DNA from: Serratia marcescens
GTDB taxonomy: Bacteria; Pseudomonadota; Gammaproteobacteria; Enterobacterales; Enterobacteriaceae
DNA length: 64,000 bases
Assembly: GCF_006715005.1 (NCBI RefSeq)
Contig: NZ_VFMJ01000001.1
Coordinates: 1,674,001-1,738,000, forward strand
Direction of reading: 5' to 3'
Shown: positions 7,303-16,381 of the stretch, in pieces
Numbering within the stretch: the first letter of the stretch is position 1
How the letters are laid out: every line of letters begins with the position of its first letter
Made by a program: the position numbers and the translations under genes
Notes under the pieces: model-generated
Seen by the model: only the letters and a program-made list of their open reading frames with translations
Databases searched by the model: none
What the model was told of the DNA's origin: nothing

Positions 7303-9609
7303 TCAGGCGATGCGCAGCGAAGGTTGCTGCTCGCTGCGGCGGATCGCCACCGGAATCGACTTCGAGGTCGGGGTACCGGTGCCGTCGCCGAAGCTGGCCA
7401 GCGGCACCAGCGGGTTAGTTTCCGGGTAGTAGGCCGCCAGGTTGCCACGCGGAATGTCGTAACTCACCAGCTTGAACCCGTCCACTTTACGCACCACGCC
7501 ATCGTTCCACAGGGTTTCAATCTCTACCCGTTCGCCATCCTGCAGGCCCAACGCCGCCAGATCCTCCGGATGGATGAACAGCACTTCGCGTTGGCCGTAA
7601 ACGCCGCGATAGCGGTCATCCAGACCATAGATGGTGGTGTTGTACTGATCGTGCGAGCGCAGCGTCTGCAGGGTAAACGGCGCTTGCTCGCCGCCCAGCT
7701 GCGGGAACAGGGTGGTCGGCAGCGCGGCGGCGCTGAATTCCGCCTTGCCGCTCGGCGTGGCGAAGCGCAGTTCGGCGGCGGCATTACCGAGGTAGAAACC
7801 GCCGGGCTGGTCGCAGCGCCGGTTGAAATCCTCGAAGCCGGGAATGGTGGCGGCGATATGATCGCGGATCAGCGAATAGTCGTCGGCCAGTTCCAGCCAG
7901 TCCAGCTGTTGCGTGCCCAGCACCGCGTCGGCGATGCCGCAGACGATCGCCGTTTCCGAACGTTGGGTCTCCGCCAGCGGTTTGCCGATGCCTTCCGAGG
8001 CGTGCACCATGCTGAATGAATCCTCGACCGTGATGTACTGCGAGCCGCTGGCCTGCATGTCCAGTTCGGTGCGGCCGAGCGTCGGCAGGATCAGCGCGTC
8101 TTTGCCGGTCACCAGATGGCTGCGGTTAAGTTTGGTGCTGATATGCACCGTCAAATCGCAGTTGCGCAGGGCGCGGGCGGTGCGCTCGGTGTCCGGCGCC
8201 GCGGCGGCCAGGTTGCCGCCCAGTGCGATCAGCACTTTCACTTCGCCGCGCAGCATCGCCTCAATCGCTTCCACCGTGTTGTGGCCCAGCGCGCGATTGG
8301 CGGTGAAGTTAAAGTGACGTTCCAGGCTGTCGAGCAGCGCCTTCGGCGACTTCTCATCGATCCCCATGGTGCGGTTACCCTGGACGTTGCTGTGGCCGCG
8401 CACCGGACACAGGCCGGCGCCGGGTTTGCCCAGTTGCCCGAACAGCAGCTGCAGGTTGGTGATTTCACGCACCGTCGCAATGGAGTGTTTATGCTGCGTC
8501 ACGCCCATCGCCCAGGTGCAGATCACCCGCTCGGCGCCCTGGTAGGTGGCCGCCGCCTGGCGCAATTGCGCTTCGCTCAGGCCCGACTGCGCGGTAATGG
8601 TCTGCCACTCGGTCGCGTCCACCTGCGCCAGATAAGCCTCCACGCCCACGCTGTGCTGTTCAATAAATGCCAGGTCGAACAGGGCGGGTTCACCGGCGGC
8701 CAGACGCTGGCGATGGGTTTCCAGCAGTGCTTTCACCATGCCGCGCACCGCTGCCATATCGCCGCCCAGATTCGGTTGGTAATAGGAAGAGCTGATCGGT
8801 GAGGATTTTGGCGTCAGCATCTGTACCGGATCCTGCGGATCGGCGAACCTTTCCAGCCCACGTTCGCGCAGGGTGTTGAAACTGACGATGCGCGCGCCGC
8901 GTCGGGCGGCGTTTTTCAGGCTGTGCAGCATGCGCGGGTGGTTGGTGCCGGGGTTTTGGCCAAACACGAAGATGGCGTCGGCCTTTTCGAAGTCATCGAT
9001 GCGGATGGTGCCTTTGCCAACGCCGATGCTCTGCTTCAGCCCGACGCCGCTCGCTTCGTGACACATGTTGGAGCAGTCGGGGAAATTGCTGGTGCCGAGC
9101 ATGCGGCCGAACAGCTGATAAAGGTACGACGCTTCGTTGCTGGCGCGGCCCGAGGTATACAGCTCGATCTGGCTCGGGTTGTCCATGCCGTTGATGTGTT
9201 TGGCGATCAGCGCCAGCGCGTCCGGCCAATGGATAGGCTCATAGTGGTCGGTTTCGGCGTTATAGCGCATCGGATGGGTCAGGCGACCCTGATACTCGAG
9301 GAAATAGTCGCTCTGCTGCTGCAGGGTGCTGACGCTGTGGGCGGCGAAGAACTCAGGCTCGACGGCGCTGCGCGTCGCTTCCCAACTGACCGCTTTGGCG
9401 CCGTTTTCGCAGAAGCTGAAGGTGCTGTGGTTGTCGTCGCCCCAGGCGCAACCGGGGCAGTCGAAGCCGCGTGCCTTGTTGACGCGCATCAGGTTGCGCA
9501 TGTTTTTTAGCGTTTGTTTGCTGTCGAGGACAAAGCGGGTGGTGGCTTCAAGCGAACCCCAGCCGCCCGCCGGGCCGGTATAAGGCTTGATTGACGGTTT
9601 GAATTTCAT
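7303..9609 (-). CDS. ydeP: YdeP/FdhF-type molybdopterin oxidoreductase
   Basis: Molybdopterin-dependent oxidoreductase of 768 aa in the formate-dehydrogenase-alpha-like family that includes E. coli YdeP, an EvgA-controlled protein linked to acid resistance. Seen: N-terminal GFDCPGCAWGDD with a CxxC pair, the molybdopterin-domain segments ELYTSGRASNEASYLYQ and FVFGQNPGTNHPRMLHSLKNA, and a C-terminal MopB-binding domain with SHDQYNTTIYG. No signal peptide or Tat motif is seen, so it is probably cytoplasmic. The electron partner and substrate are unknown for the family. It stands alone, divergent from dacD. Confidence 0.9.
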   Translation of the reverse strand: MKFKPSIKPYTGPAGGWGSLEATTRFVLDSKQTLKNMRNLMRVNKARGFDCPGCAWGDDNHSTFSFCENGAKAVSWEATRSAVEPEFFAAHSVSTLQQQSDYFLEYQGRLTHPMRYNAETDHYEPIHWPDALALIAKHINGMDNPSQIELYTSGRASNEASYLYQLFGRMLGTSNFPDCSNMCHEASGVGLKQSIGVGKGTIRIDDFEKADAIFVFGQNPGTNHPRMLHSLKNAARRGARIVSFNTLRERGLERFADPQDPVQMLTPKSSPISSSYYQPNLGGDMAAVRGMVKALLETHRQRLAAGEPALFDLAFIEQHSVGVEAYLAQVDATEWQTITAQSGLSEAQLRQAAATYQGAERVICTWAMGVTQHKHSIATVREITNLQLLFGQLGKPGAGLCPVRGHSNVQGNRTMGIDEKSPKALLDSLERHFNFTANRALGHNTVEAIEAMLRGEVKVLIALGGNLAAAAPDTERTARALRNCDLTVHISTKLNRSHLVTGKDALILPTLGRTELDMQASGSQYITVEDSFSMVHASEGIGKPLAETQRSETAIVCGIADAVLGTQQLDWLELADDYSLIRDHIAATIPGFEDFNRRCDQPGGFYLGNAAAELRFATPSGKAEFSAAALPTTLFPQLGGEQAPFTLQTLRSHDQYNTTIYGLDDRYRGVYGQREVLFIHPEDLAALGLQDGERVEIETLWNDGVVRKVDGFKLVSYDIPRGNLAAYYPETNPLVPLASFGDGTGTPTSKSIPVAIRRSEQQPSLRIA

Positions 9610-9891
9610 GGTGACACTTCGCAGGTGGTTGTAGCTAAAAAGTAAACGCTTTTTTATGCGTCTTGCGTATTTATGTCACAAGTTTAGGGGCGCTGCGGGA
9701 CGGCGTCTAATCGAATGAGGCAATGGCGGCATAGAGCGCATCTATCGCCGGCGGGCAGTGCCGTAAACAAATGGTTGCATAAAGACACCCGCTGCAAAAG
9801 AGTAATGGTTTCGTCTGAAAGTGAATTCATGCAGTCTATCTCGCGGATTATATTGGCATTTTATTCAGCCTGCGGGCCTGAGGAACACAGC
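9610..9891. promoter_or_regulatory. Divergent ydeP / dacD intergenic region
   Basis: This 282-bp gap between divergent genes must contain both promoters. A frame in phase with dacD stays open through 9715-9891, but the family start and signal peptide begin only at the GTG at 9892. No known regulator site was recognised. Confidence 0.4.
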
Positions 9892-11061
9892 GTGAAGCGT
9901 TCAGTATCAGTGGTGATCGGCGGTATATTACTGCCTTTAGCGGCGCAGGCGGCGGAAACGACGCCCAATTTTCCCACCATGACCCCACCGGCGATAGACG
10001 CCGCCTCTTACGTTTTGATGGATTACACCACCGGCCAGGTGTTGGCTGCCGGTAATGCCGACGAACGGCGCAACCCGGCCAGCCTGACCAAACTCATGAC
10101 CGGGTTGGTGATCGACCACGCGCTCGATCAGCACAAGATAGGCCTCGACGATGTCGTCACCGTGGGGAAAGACGCCTGGGCGCAGGGCAACCCGGTGTTC
10201 AAAGGATCTTCGTTGATGTTCCTGAAGCCAGGTGACAGGGTCACGGTACGCGATCTCAGCCGCGGTATCATCATCGATTCCGGCAACGACGCCTGCGTGG
10301 CGATGGCGGACTATGTGGCGGGCAGCCAGGCCAACTTCGTCAAGCTGATGAACGAGAAGAGCGCTCAGCTGGGCCTGCAGAACACCCATTTCGAAACGGT
10401 ACACGGGCTGGATGCGCCGGGGCAGTTCACCACCGCCGGCGATCTGGCGGTGATTGCCCGTGCCATCATCATGAGTGAACCGGCGGAATACCATATGTAC
10501 AGCGAGAAGTCTCTGACCTGGAATGGCATCACGCAGCAGAATCGCAATGGCCTGCTGTGGGATAAGACGCTGCACGTTGATGGGTTGAAAACCGGGCACA
10601 CCGCCTCGGCCGGCTTCAACATCATTGCCTCCGCCACCGAAGGGGATCGCCGCCTGATCGCCGTGGTGATGGGGGGCAAAAGCTCGAAAGGGCGTGAGGA
10701 GCAGGCGCGTAAGCTGTTGACTTGGGGGCTGCGCGACTTTACTACCGTACACTTGTTCAGCGCCGGCCAAAGCCTGGGGGAAGAGCCAGTCTGGTACGGC
10801 GAGAATCACCGGTTATCGGTCGGCAGCGCGCAAGAGCAATCGCTCAGCCTGCCGAAAAACGAAGCGGACAAGCTGAAGGCGCAGTATGTACTCAACGTCG
10901 CGCGGCTGGAAGCGCCGGTGAATAAAGGACAAACCGTTGGTGAGATCCGCATCAGCGACAATGGCCAGGTGGTGAAAACCCTGCCGCTGGTGGCGCTGCA
11001 GGCGGTGCCGCAGGGCGGCGCATTCTCGCGCCTGATGGATTACGTGAAGCTCAAACTCTGA
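9892..11061 (+). CDS. dacD: D-alanyl-D-alanine carboxypeptidase PBP6b
   Basis: Low-molecular-weight penicillin-binding protein that trims the terminal D-alanine from murein pentapeptide in the periplasm. I chose the GTG start at 9892: AGGA lies 7 bp upstream, a clean signal peptide follows (MKRSVSVVIGGILLPLAAQA), and the 389-aa product matches E. coli DacD (388 aa). Active-site motifs are present: SLTK (SxxK), SGN (SxN) and KTG in GLKTGHT. The C-terminal domain ends in an amphipathic anchor (FSRLMDYVKLKL). An in-frame ATG exists upstream at 9829 but would add a non-family extension. Confidence 0.93.
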   Translation: MKRSVSVVIGGILLPLAAQAAETTPNFPTMTPPAIDAASYVLMDYTTGQVLAAGNADERRNPASLTKLMTGLVIDHALDQHKIGLDDVVTVGKDAWAQGNPVFKGSSLMFLKPGDRVTVRDLSRGIIIDSGNDACVAMADYVAGSQANFVKLMNEKSAQLGLQNTHFETVHGLDAPGQFTTAGDLAVIARAIIMSEPAEYHMYSEKSLTWNGITQQNRNGLLWDKTLHVDGLKTGHTASAGFNIIASATEGDRRLIAVVMGGKSSKGREEQARKLLTWGLRDFTTVHLFSAGQSLGEEPVWYGENHRLSVGSAQEQSLSLPKNEADKLKAQYVLNVARLEAPVNKGQTVGEIRISDNGQVVKTLPLVALQAVPQGGAFSRLMDYVKLKL

Positions 11062-11063
11062 CT

Positions 11064-11089
11064 CACCGGGCGGGCGGCGGCGCCCGGTG
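11064..11089 (+). terminator. GC-rich stem-loop after dacD
   Basis: Perfect 9-bp stem CACCGGGCG/CGCCCGGTG with an 8-nt loop starts 3 bases after the dacD stop. No T-run follows, so it may be a weak terminator or an mRNA-stabilising hairpin. TATACT at 11091-11096 is a possible -10 box for the next gene. Confidence 0.5.
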
Positions 11090-11126
11090 GTATACTGAGC
11101 GCGAATGCCGATCATTGAGCCGCGCT

Positions 11127-12032
11127 ATGGATATTAAACAACTGATTTATTTGTGTAATTTAGAACGGGAACGCCACTTCGGCCGGGCGGCGGAGGCCAG
11201 CTTCGTTAGCCAGCCAACGCTGTCCATGCGATTGAAAAACCTGGAAAAAGAGCTGGGCGTTTCGCTGATTAACCGCGGCAACCATTTCGGGGGTTTTACC
11301 GCCGAAGGCGAGCGGGTGTTGGCGTGGGCGCGTGAGATCGTCTCGGTTTACCAGGGGCTGAAGCTGGAGGTGGAGTCGCTCAAACACGGCTTGCACGGCA
11401 CGTTGCGTCTTGGCGTGGTGCCGCAGTGCAGTATCTCGGTATCGGAAATGCTCAAGGCGGTCAGCGAGCGTTACCCGCATCTCGATTACCGGCTGGCGGT
11501 GCTGAGCGCCGATCAGCTGCTGGAGGCGCTGACGGCGCATACCGTCGACATCGGCATCGGCTTTTTCGAGCTGTCGACGTTGAAGGAGCTGCATTTCCAA
11601 TCGCAACCGCTGGTGGAAACCGGCGTCGAGCTGGTGTTTCATCCGCAGCATTTCCCGAAGCTGGTGGGCGATACGCCGATGCCGCTGGAAGCGGTGGCCG
11701 CCTTGCCGCTGTGTCTGGCCGAGCCGACGCGTTATTTCCGTCGTTATCTCGATCAACACTTCCGCGACGCCGGGTTGACGCTGCACACACGGCTTGAGAC
11801 CGCGTCGATCTTCCAACTGCTGGAAGGGATTTTCGTCGGCCTGGGCTGCGGGTTATTCCCGCGCGGCCAGCTGCAATCCCCGCTGATGCCGGCGTTGCAG
11901 CGGCGCCCGGTGGCCATCGGCGCCATGCCGCGTCATGCGGCGGTGGTGGTCGATATGGCGGAGCGCGCCACGCCGTTGGCGCAAAAATTCTTCGACGCCG
12001 CCAGCGAGTGGCTGCGTCAGCAGAATGTCTAA
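11127..12032 (+). CDS. LysR-family transcriptional regulator
   Basis: LTTR of 301 aa. I start at the ATG giving MDIKQLIYLCNLERERHFG, the usual beginning of the family HTH; a TTG four codons upstream is also open. HTH residues 1-60 contain FGRAAEASFVSQPTLSMRLKNLE; the effector domain begins near residue 90. It is convergent with the CMD-domain gene. Neither neighbour is divergent, so the regulated gene cannot be inferred by the usual layout. Confidence 0.85.
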   Translation: MDIKQLIYLCNLERERHFGRAAEASFVSQPTLSMRLKNLEKELGVSLINRGNHFGGFTAEGERVLAWAREIVSVYQGLKLEVESLKHGLHGTLRLGVVPQCSISVSEMLKAVSERYPHLDYRLAVLSADQLLEALTAHTVDIGIGFFELSTLKELHFQSQPLVETGVELVFHPQHFPKLVGDTPMPLEAVAALPLCLAEPTRYFRRYLDQHFRDAGLTLHTRLETASIFQLLEGIFVGLGCGLFPRGQLQSPLMPALQRRPVAIGAMPRHAAVVVDMAERATPLAQKFFDAASEWLRQQNV

Positions 12033-12075
12033 AACGCGACGTAATGCGGCCGCTAATAAGGCCGCGTAGCGGTCT

Positions 12076-13260
12076 TCAGTCGGCGGCGATGAAAGGTTCG
12101 GCATCGCCCAGCGTTTGGCGCAGGCGATTTTCCCAGGCATAGAGCGCGGCGGTGAGGATCACTTCCAGCGCCTGTGCCTGATTCAGGCCGCTGTTGAACA
12201 ATGGCTGCACGCTCTGTGAGGTGAATTTTTCCGGTGCGCGCGTCAGCTCGGCGGCAGTGTGGATTACCGCGCGTTTGACCGTATCCTCGGTAGAGGCCAA
12301 TCCCTGAGTCAGCCCGGTGAACAGCGTCTGTACCAATCCGTCATCCTGCAATTCATGCGCCACCGTGGTCGCGCAGTAACGGCTGCCGTTGATGCGCGAA
12401 ACCACCAGCGTCGCCAGCGCCTTCAGGCGGCTCGATAACCCATACCCTTCGGCATTGATGCCATTGAACACCCCGTTGCGCTCGCGCAGGGCGGCGGCAT
12501 CGTGCGCCAACAGCAGGTAATAAGATTCGGCGCGCGCCTGCGGGTGGCTCTGATCCAGCACGTCAAGCTGTTCGGCGGCGGCGGCTTCCGTGTCGATTGG
12601 CGGCAGTCGCGCAGTCCAGCTCAACTCTTCGGCACTGAAAGCGACGCCATCGGCGTCTTCGACGTTCGGGAAACCGGGCACTACCACCGCCGGTCGGCCG
12701 GCTAACGCCGCGATGCCAGCTACCACACGCGCCTGATAGCTGACAAAACCGATGATTTGCGAAAAGGTGACGATATCCGCAGGGCTCAGCCCGACGTCGA
12801 CAAGCTGTTGCAGCGCCTTGCGGCAAATCAGCGTGGGTTGGCTGGCAAGCTGGCGGGCATATTGGGTGATCTGGGCGAGCCGGATATTGCTTTCCCGGGA
12901 GGCGTCCGGGCTGTGCAGCGGGGCGAGGCGGGCGGCATAGTGGCTACAGAGGGACTGCACGCCGGTCACCTGCGCGACGGTCAGTGCGGTGCTGAGGCGA
13001 TCGTAGGGTGACAATGTCACGTATCGTGATAGCGACACCTGGTCGGGAAACAGGGCGTGGTAACCGGCCAGTGAGGCGTTGAATACCCCGGCGCGGGCGC
13101 CGAGCGCGCTGTTTAACGCTTCATCGGCGAAGGCACCCAGCCCCAGCAGAAAACGATCGCGCAGGGTAGCCGCCTGCGGCTCCAACGGCGTATCGCCCCG
13201 CACGCTGCTTTGGGTTTCGTGATACCACTGGGCATTATGTTGTCGACGGAGTCGTTCCAT
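12076..13260 (-). CDS. Double CMD (carboxymuconolactone decarboxylase / AhpD-like) domain protein
   Basis: Protein of 394 aa that I read as a fusion of two alkylhydroperoxidase-like halves: residues 1-200 resemble the Avi_7170-type CMD family and 210-394 the Avi_7169-type peroxidase family, normally separate neighbouring genes. Each half carries the helical CMD pattern (VTGVQSLCSHYAARL in the first; RINGSRYCATTVAHEL in the second, with a Cys and a His seven residues later). Neither half shows the classical CxxC, so the activity is uncertain. It is preceded by a 33-codon leader ORF and a perfect hairpin, unlike any other gene in the window. Family names are from memory. Confidence 0.75.
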   Translation of the reverse strand: MERLRRQHNAQWYHETQSSVRGDTPLEPQAATLRDRFLLGLGAFADEALNSALGARAGVFNASLAGYHALFPDQVSLSRYVTLSPYDRLSTALTVAQVTGVQSLCSHYAARLAPLHSPDASRESNIRLAQITQYARQLASQPTLICRKALQQLVDVGLSPADIVTFSQIIGFVSYQARVVAGIAALAGRPAVVVPGFPNVEDADGVAFSAEELSWTARLPPIDTEAAAAEQLDVLDQSHPQARAESYYLLLAHDAAALRERNGVFNGINAEGYGLSSRLKALATLVVSRINGSRYCATTVAHELQDDGLVQTLFTGLTQGLASTEDTVKRAVIHTAAELTRAPEKFTSQSVQPLFNSGLNQAQALEVILTAALYAWENRLRQTLGDAEPFIAAD

Positions 13261-13286
13261 AGGGTCAATCCTTAATCATGATCAAC

Positions 13287-13315
13287 AGCCACCGCTGCGT
13301 ACGGCAGCGGTGGCT
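13287..13315 (-). promoter_or_regulatory. Perfect 12-bp hairpin between leader ORF and CMD gene
   Basis: AGCCACCGCTGC (13287-13298) pairs fully with 13304-13315 around a 5-nt loop. It lies 27 bp before the CMD start codon and 43 bp after the leader ORF stop, in the transcribed direction. No T-run follows, so it is not a plain terminator; it could pause transcription or hold back translation. Confidence 0.6.
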
Positions 13316-13358
13316 GGACAAAGAGGCAACATGCCCGCAGGCGGGGCGAAAGGCGGAT

Positions 13359-13460
13359 TTAGCGCAGCTCATCACAGCACAGGGCGTGGCCGTAAACAGA
13401 GAAACCGGCTGCCAGGGTGAGCAGAAACTGCGTGAGGCGGCGATGGCGAATGCTGTTCAT
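13359..13460 (-). CDS. Candidate 33-aa leader peptide ending ...GHALCCDELR
   Basis: ATG at 13460 opens 33 codons on the CMD strand: basic N-terminus (MNSIRHRR), a hydrophobic stretch (FLLTLAAGFSVYG), then HALCCDELR and a TAA stop. AGGA lies about 10-12 bp upstream of the ATG. Two adjacent cysteine codons close to the stop, followed by a strong hairpin and then the CMD gene, is the layout of a regulatory leader peptide. Cysteine/sulfur sensing would fit but is inference. A small secreted peptide or a chance ORF are alternatives. Confidence 0.5.
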   Translation of the reverse strand: MNSIRHRRLTQFLLTLAAGFSVYGHALCCDELR

Positions 13461-13640
13461 CAGTGCGATATCCTGTCGTATGAGAAGCGCAACGTAGGGG
13501 ATATCCTCACCGATCGCCCTGGCGAGATAAAATAATGTTACGGACTAATCAATAACTGAAAGGAATAAAATATAAGGATATATAACAAGAATGTAATTTG
13601 TATGTGCATTTTCTCGCTAAGCGACCGAGGCGCGCAGCAA
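13461..13640. other. Upstream region of the CMD leader, no gene seen
   Basis: The stretch from the leader ORF to the sapF terminator is AT-rich (13530-13600 especially). It is the likely promoter region for the leader ORF and CMD gene. I could not place a convincing -35/-10 pair. Confidence 0.35.
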
Positions 13641-13662
13641 TAAAAAACCCGCCGCAGCGGGT
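13641..13662 (-). terminator. Terminator of the sapABCDF operon
   Basis: Stem ACCCGC/GCGGGT (13647-13652 with 13657-13662) with a 4-nt loop is followed on the minus strand by TTTTTTA. It lies 23 bp after the sapF stop. Confidence 0.85.
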
Positions 13663-13684
13663 GTGTTGCCGGCCAGGACGGGGC

Positions 13685-14497
13685 TCAGAAACGGCCGCCG
13701 TCGCGTCGCCAGGCGTCGGCGGTCAGCGCCTCGCCGAAGTGGCTGGCGATAAGACGCTTGGTCAATTCGTGCAGCGGCGCCGCCAACACCTCGGCGGTGC
13801 TGCCGCGTTCGACGATTTCCCCTTCGTGCATCACCAGCACCTGGTCGCTGATATGCTTCATCATGCCGAGGTGCTGGGTGACGTAGATATAGGAAATGCC
13901 GTGCTTTTCTTGCAGTTCCAGCATCAGGTTGATGATTTGCGAGCGCATCGACATGTCCAGCGAGGCCAGCGCCTCATCGGCGACGATCACCTTCGGCTGC
14001 AGGATCAGCGCACGGGCCAGCGCGACGCGCTGTTTTTGCCCAGAAGCCAGCATGTGCGGATAGTAGTAAGCGTGATCCGGCAGCATGCCGACCTGGCGCA
14101 GCGTTTGGTTGATACGCTGCTCGCGCTCGGCGGGCTCCAGATCGGTGTTCAACCGCAGCGGCGCATCCAGCAGCTGGCCGATGCGCTGACGCGGGTTGAG
14201 CGAGGTGCTCGGATCCTGAAAAATCATACGAATGCGCTGGCTGCGGTAGCGATAATCGCCGAATTCCAGCGGGTGATCGTCGATCAGCAGTTCGCCGGCG
14301 GTCGGTTCCACCATGCCGGAGAGCATTTTCGCCAGCGTGGATTTGCCAGAGCCGTTCTCGCCGATCACCGCCAGCGTCTGACCTTCACGCAGGGTAAAGC
14401 TGACGGACTTCACCGCCTCGACGTGCTGACGGCGGAACAGCCCGGTGCGGTAGCGGTAGGTTTTGCTCAGGTTGCGCACTTCCAACAGCGTTTCCAT
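13685..14497 (-). CDS. sapF: Sap ABC transporter ATP-binding protein SapF
   Basis: ATPase of the SapABCDF transporter, 270 aa, Dpp/Opp class. Walker A is GENGSGKST near residue 45; LASGQKQRVALARAL is the ABC signature region (L-A-S-G-Q) and VIVADEALASLDMS is Walker B. The gene is the last of the operon; it starts one base after the sapD stop, implying translational coupling. Sap is linked to antimicrobial-peptide resistance in Salmonella and to putrescine export in E. coli; the transported substrate here is not shown by sequence. Confidence 0.96.
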   Translation of the reverse strand: METLLEVRNLSKTYRYRTGLFRRQHVEAVKSVSFTLREGQTLAVIGENGSGKSTLAKMLSGMVEPTAGELLIDDHPLEFGDYRYRSQRIRMIFQDPSTSLNPRQRIGQLLDAPLRLNTDLEPAEREQRINQTLRQVGMLPDHAYYYPHMLASGQKQRVALARALILQPKVIVADEALASLDMSMRSQIINLMLELQEKHGISYIYVTQHLGMMKHISDQVLVMHEGEIVERGSTAEVLAAPLHELTKRLIASHFGEALTADAWRRDGGRF

Positions 14498-14498
14498 G

Positions 14499-15491
14499 TT
14501 ATTGCTCCTCCATGTTCAGTGGGAAGTGGCAGGCGAAGAAGTGGTTTTTGACCGGACGCAGGCGCGGCGTTTCGATGCACTTCTTCTGCGCGTAAGGGCA
14601 GCGCGGCCCCAGACGGCAGCCGATCGGCAGGTGTTCCAGCGAAGGAATGGCGCCCGGCAGCGTGTTCAACCGGCTCTTGTGCGGCAGCGAGCGGCCGAAG
14701 TCCGGCATGGCGCGGATCAACGCCTGGGTGTAAGGATGGTGCGGCGCCGCCAGCAACTCTTCGCACTGGGCGCTTTCCACCGTTTGCCCGCAGTACAAGA
14801 CGTTCACCCGGTCGGCCCACTTGCTCATCATCTGCAGGTCGTGACTGATCAGCAGAATGGTGGTGTTGTTGTTCTGATTGAGACGCGCCAACAGGCGGAA
14901 AATCTGCGCCTGGGTGGTCGGCTCCATGGCGTTGGTCGGCTCATCGGCGATCAGCAGGCGCGGCTGGTTGGCCAGCGCGATGGCGATCATCACCTTCTGG
15001 CACTCGCCCTCGGTCAGCTCGTACGGGAAGCTGCCCATGATGTCGTCGTGATCCTTGATGCCGACGCGGTGCAGCAGTTCGATGGCGCGGCGTTTGCGCC
15101 AGTTGAAGCGCTGCCACCAGCGGCCCTTGTAGGTCCAGCCCGGGATGGCCTGCGCCAGCTGGCGGCCGATGCTTTCGGAAGGATCCAGACAGGACTGAGG
15201 CTCCTGGAAGATCATCGAAACGTTGTGGCCCACCAGCCTGCGCCGCTCGCGCGGACTCAGCTGTAGCAGATCGATGTCGTCGAAGCGAAAACGATCGGCG
15301 GTGACGCGCCAGTTGTCTTTGGTTACCCCGCAGATGGCTTTGGCGATCAGGCTCTTGCCTGAGCCCGATTCACCCACCAGGCCGCGCACCTCGCCCTCGG
15401 TCAGCGTCATGCTGACGCGATCGACCGCCTTGACCGGCCCTTCGGCGGTCATAAATTCAATCGTCAGATTGCGGATATCGAGTAACGGCAT
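14499..15491 (-). CDS. sapD: Sap ABC transporter ATP-binding protein SapD
   Basis: ATPase partner of SapF, 330 aa. Walker A is [12 protein letters not shown], the signature region [17 protein letters not shown], Walker [13 protein letters not shown]. The C-terminal oligopeptide-ABC extension carries [14 protein letters not shown], a cysteine cluster typical of OppD/DppD-like ATPases (some bind an FeS cluster). In E. coli SapD also lends ATP-binding function to the Trk potassium system. Its start overlaps the sapC stop by one base. Confidence 0.96.
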   Translation of the reverse strand: MPLLDIRNLTIEFMTAEGPVKAVDRVSMTLTEGEVRGLVGESGSGKSLIAKAICGVTKDNWRVTADRFRFDDIDLLQLSPRERRRLVGHNVSMIFQEPQSCLDPSESIGRQLAQAIPGWTYKGRWWQRFNWRKRRAIELLHRVGIKDHDDIMGSFPYELTEGECQKVMIAIALANQPRLLIADEPTNAMEPTTQAQIFRLLARLNQNNNTTILLISHDLQMMSKWADRVNVLYCGQTVESAQCEELLAAPHHPYTQALIRAMPDFGRSLPHKSRLNTLPGAIPSLEHLPIGCRLGPRCPYAQKKCIETPRLRPVKNHFFACHFPLNMEEQ

Positions 15492-16381
15492 TATTCCACC
15501 CCGGCATTGATTGCGCGGCGCATACCGTCGCCTAACAGGTTAACCAGCAGCACGCTGACGAGGATGGCCGCGCCGGGCAGCATCACCGTCCAGGGCGCGA
15601 CGTACACCAGCTCGAGCGAATCGCCGAGCATCGCTCCCCATTCCGGCGAAGGCAGCTGCGCGCCGAGATCGAGGAAGCCGAGCGCGGCGATATCCAAAAT
15701 GGCCATCGACAGCGCGCGGGTGAACTCGGTCACCAGCACCGCCGCAATGTTCGGCATCACTGCGTACCACAGGATCTGCAGCGTGGAAGCGCCGTCGAGC
15801 CGCGCCGCCACCACGTATTCTTTTTCCAGCTCGTCGTGCACCGCGCTGTAGATGGTGCGCACCATGCGCGGCAGCAAGGCGAGCCATACCGCCAGCATGG
15901 CGTGTTCAAGTTTGGGGCCGATAAACGCCACCACCACGATCGCCAGCAGCAGCGAGGGAATCGACAGCAGGGTATCGAGAATGTGGTTGAGCACCGCCGA
16001 GCGCAGCCCGTGGGTGACGCCGGCGAACACGCCGAGGATCACCCCGCAGAACGCCGCGGCCAGCGTCACCGCCAGCGCCGAGCCAAAGGTGGCGGCGGTG
16101 CCGGTCAACAGACGGCTGAGGATGTCGCGCCCGAGATCGTCGGTGCCGAGAAAGAACGACACGTTGCCGTAGCGTGACCAGGACGGCGGCAGCAGCTGAT
16201 AGCCGAGGAACTGTTGATCCAGCGCGTAGGGCGCCAGCAGGCTGCCGAACAGCGACAGCAGCAGCAGGGCGATCACCCCGTAAAAACCGATCATCGCCAG
16301 CGCGTCGCCGTAGAAAATCCGCCAGGTGTAGCGCAGCGGACTCGGCATCTTTTTCTCGCGGTATACGTTATCGAAGGGCAT
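15491..16381 (-). CDS. sapC: Sap ABC transporter permease SapC
   Basis: Inner-membrane permease of 296 aa. It has an N-terminal OppC-type domain followed by a BPD-type permease core with the EAA-like loop [19 protein letters not shown]. The segment [18 protein letters not shown] is characteristic of SapC. It overlaps sapB by 14 bp. Confidence 0.96.
   Translation of the reverse strand: MPFDNVYREKKMPSPLRYTWRIFYGDALAMIGFYGVIALLLLSLFGSLLAPYALDQQFLGYQLLPPSWSRYGNVSFFLGTDDLGRDILSRLLTGTAATFGSALAVTLAAAFCGVILGVFAGVTHGLRSAVLNHILDTLLSIPSLLLAIVVVAFIGPKLEHAMLAVWLALLPRMVRTIYSAVHDELEKEYVVAARLDGASTLQILWYAVMPNIAAVLVTEFTRALSMAILDIAALGFLDLGAQLPSPEWGAMLGDSLELVYVAPWTVMLPGAAILVSVLLVNLLGDGMRRAINAGVE

Noticed and set aside
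9715-9891. N-terminal extension of dacD
   Set aside because: The added residues do not resemble DacD and would bury the signal peptide; the GTG at 9892 has a ribosome site and gives the family length.
12046-12065. GCGGCC/GGCCGC inverted repeat between LysR and CMD genes
   Set aside because: Short stem with no T-run; too weak to call as a terminator.
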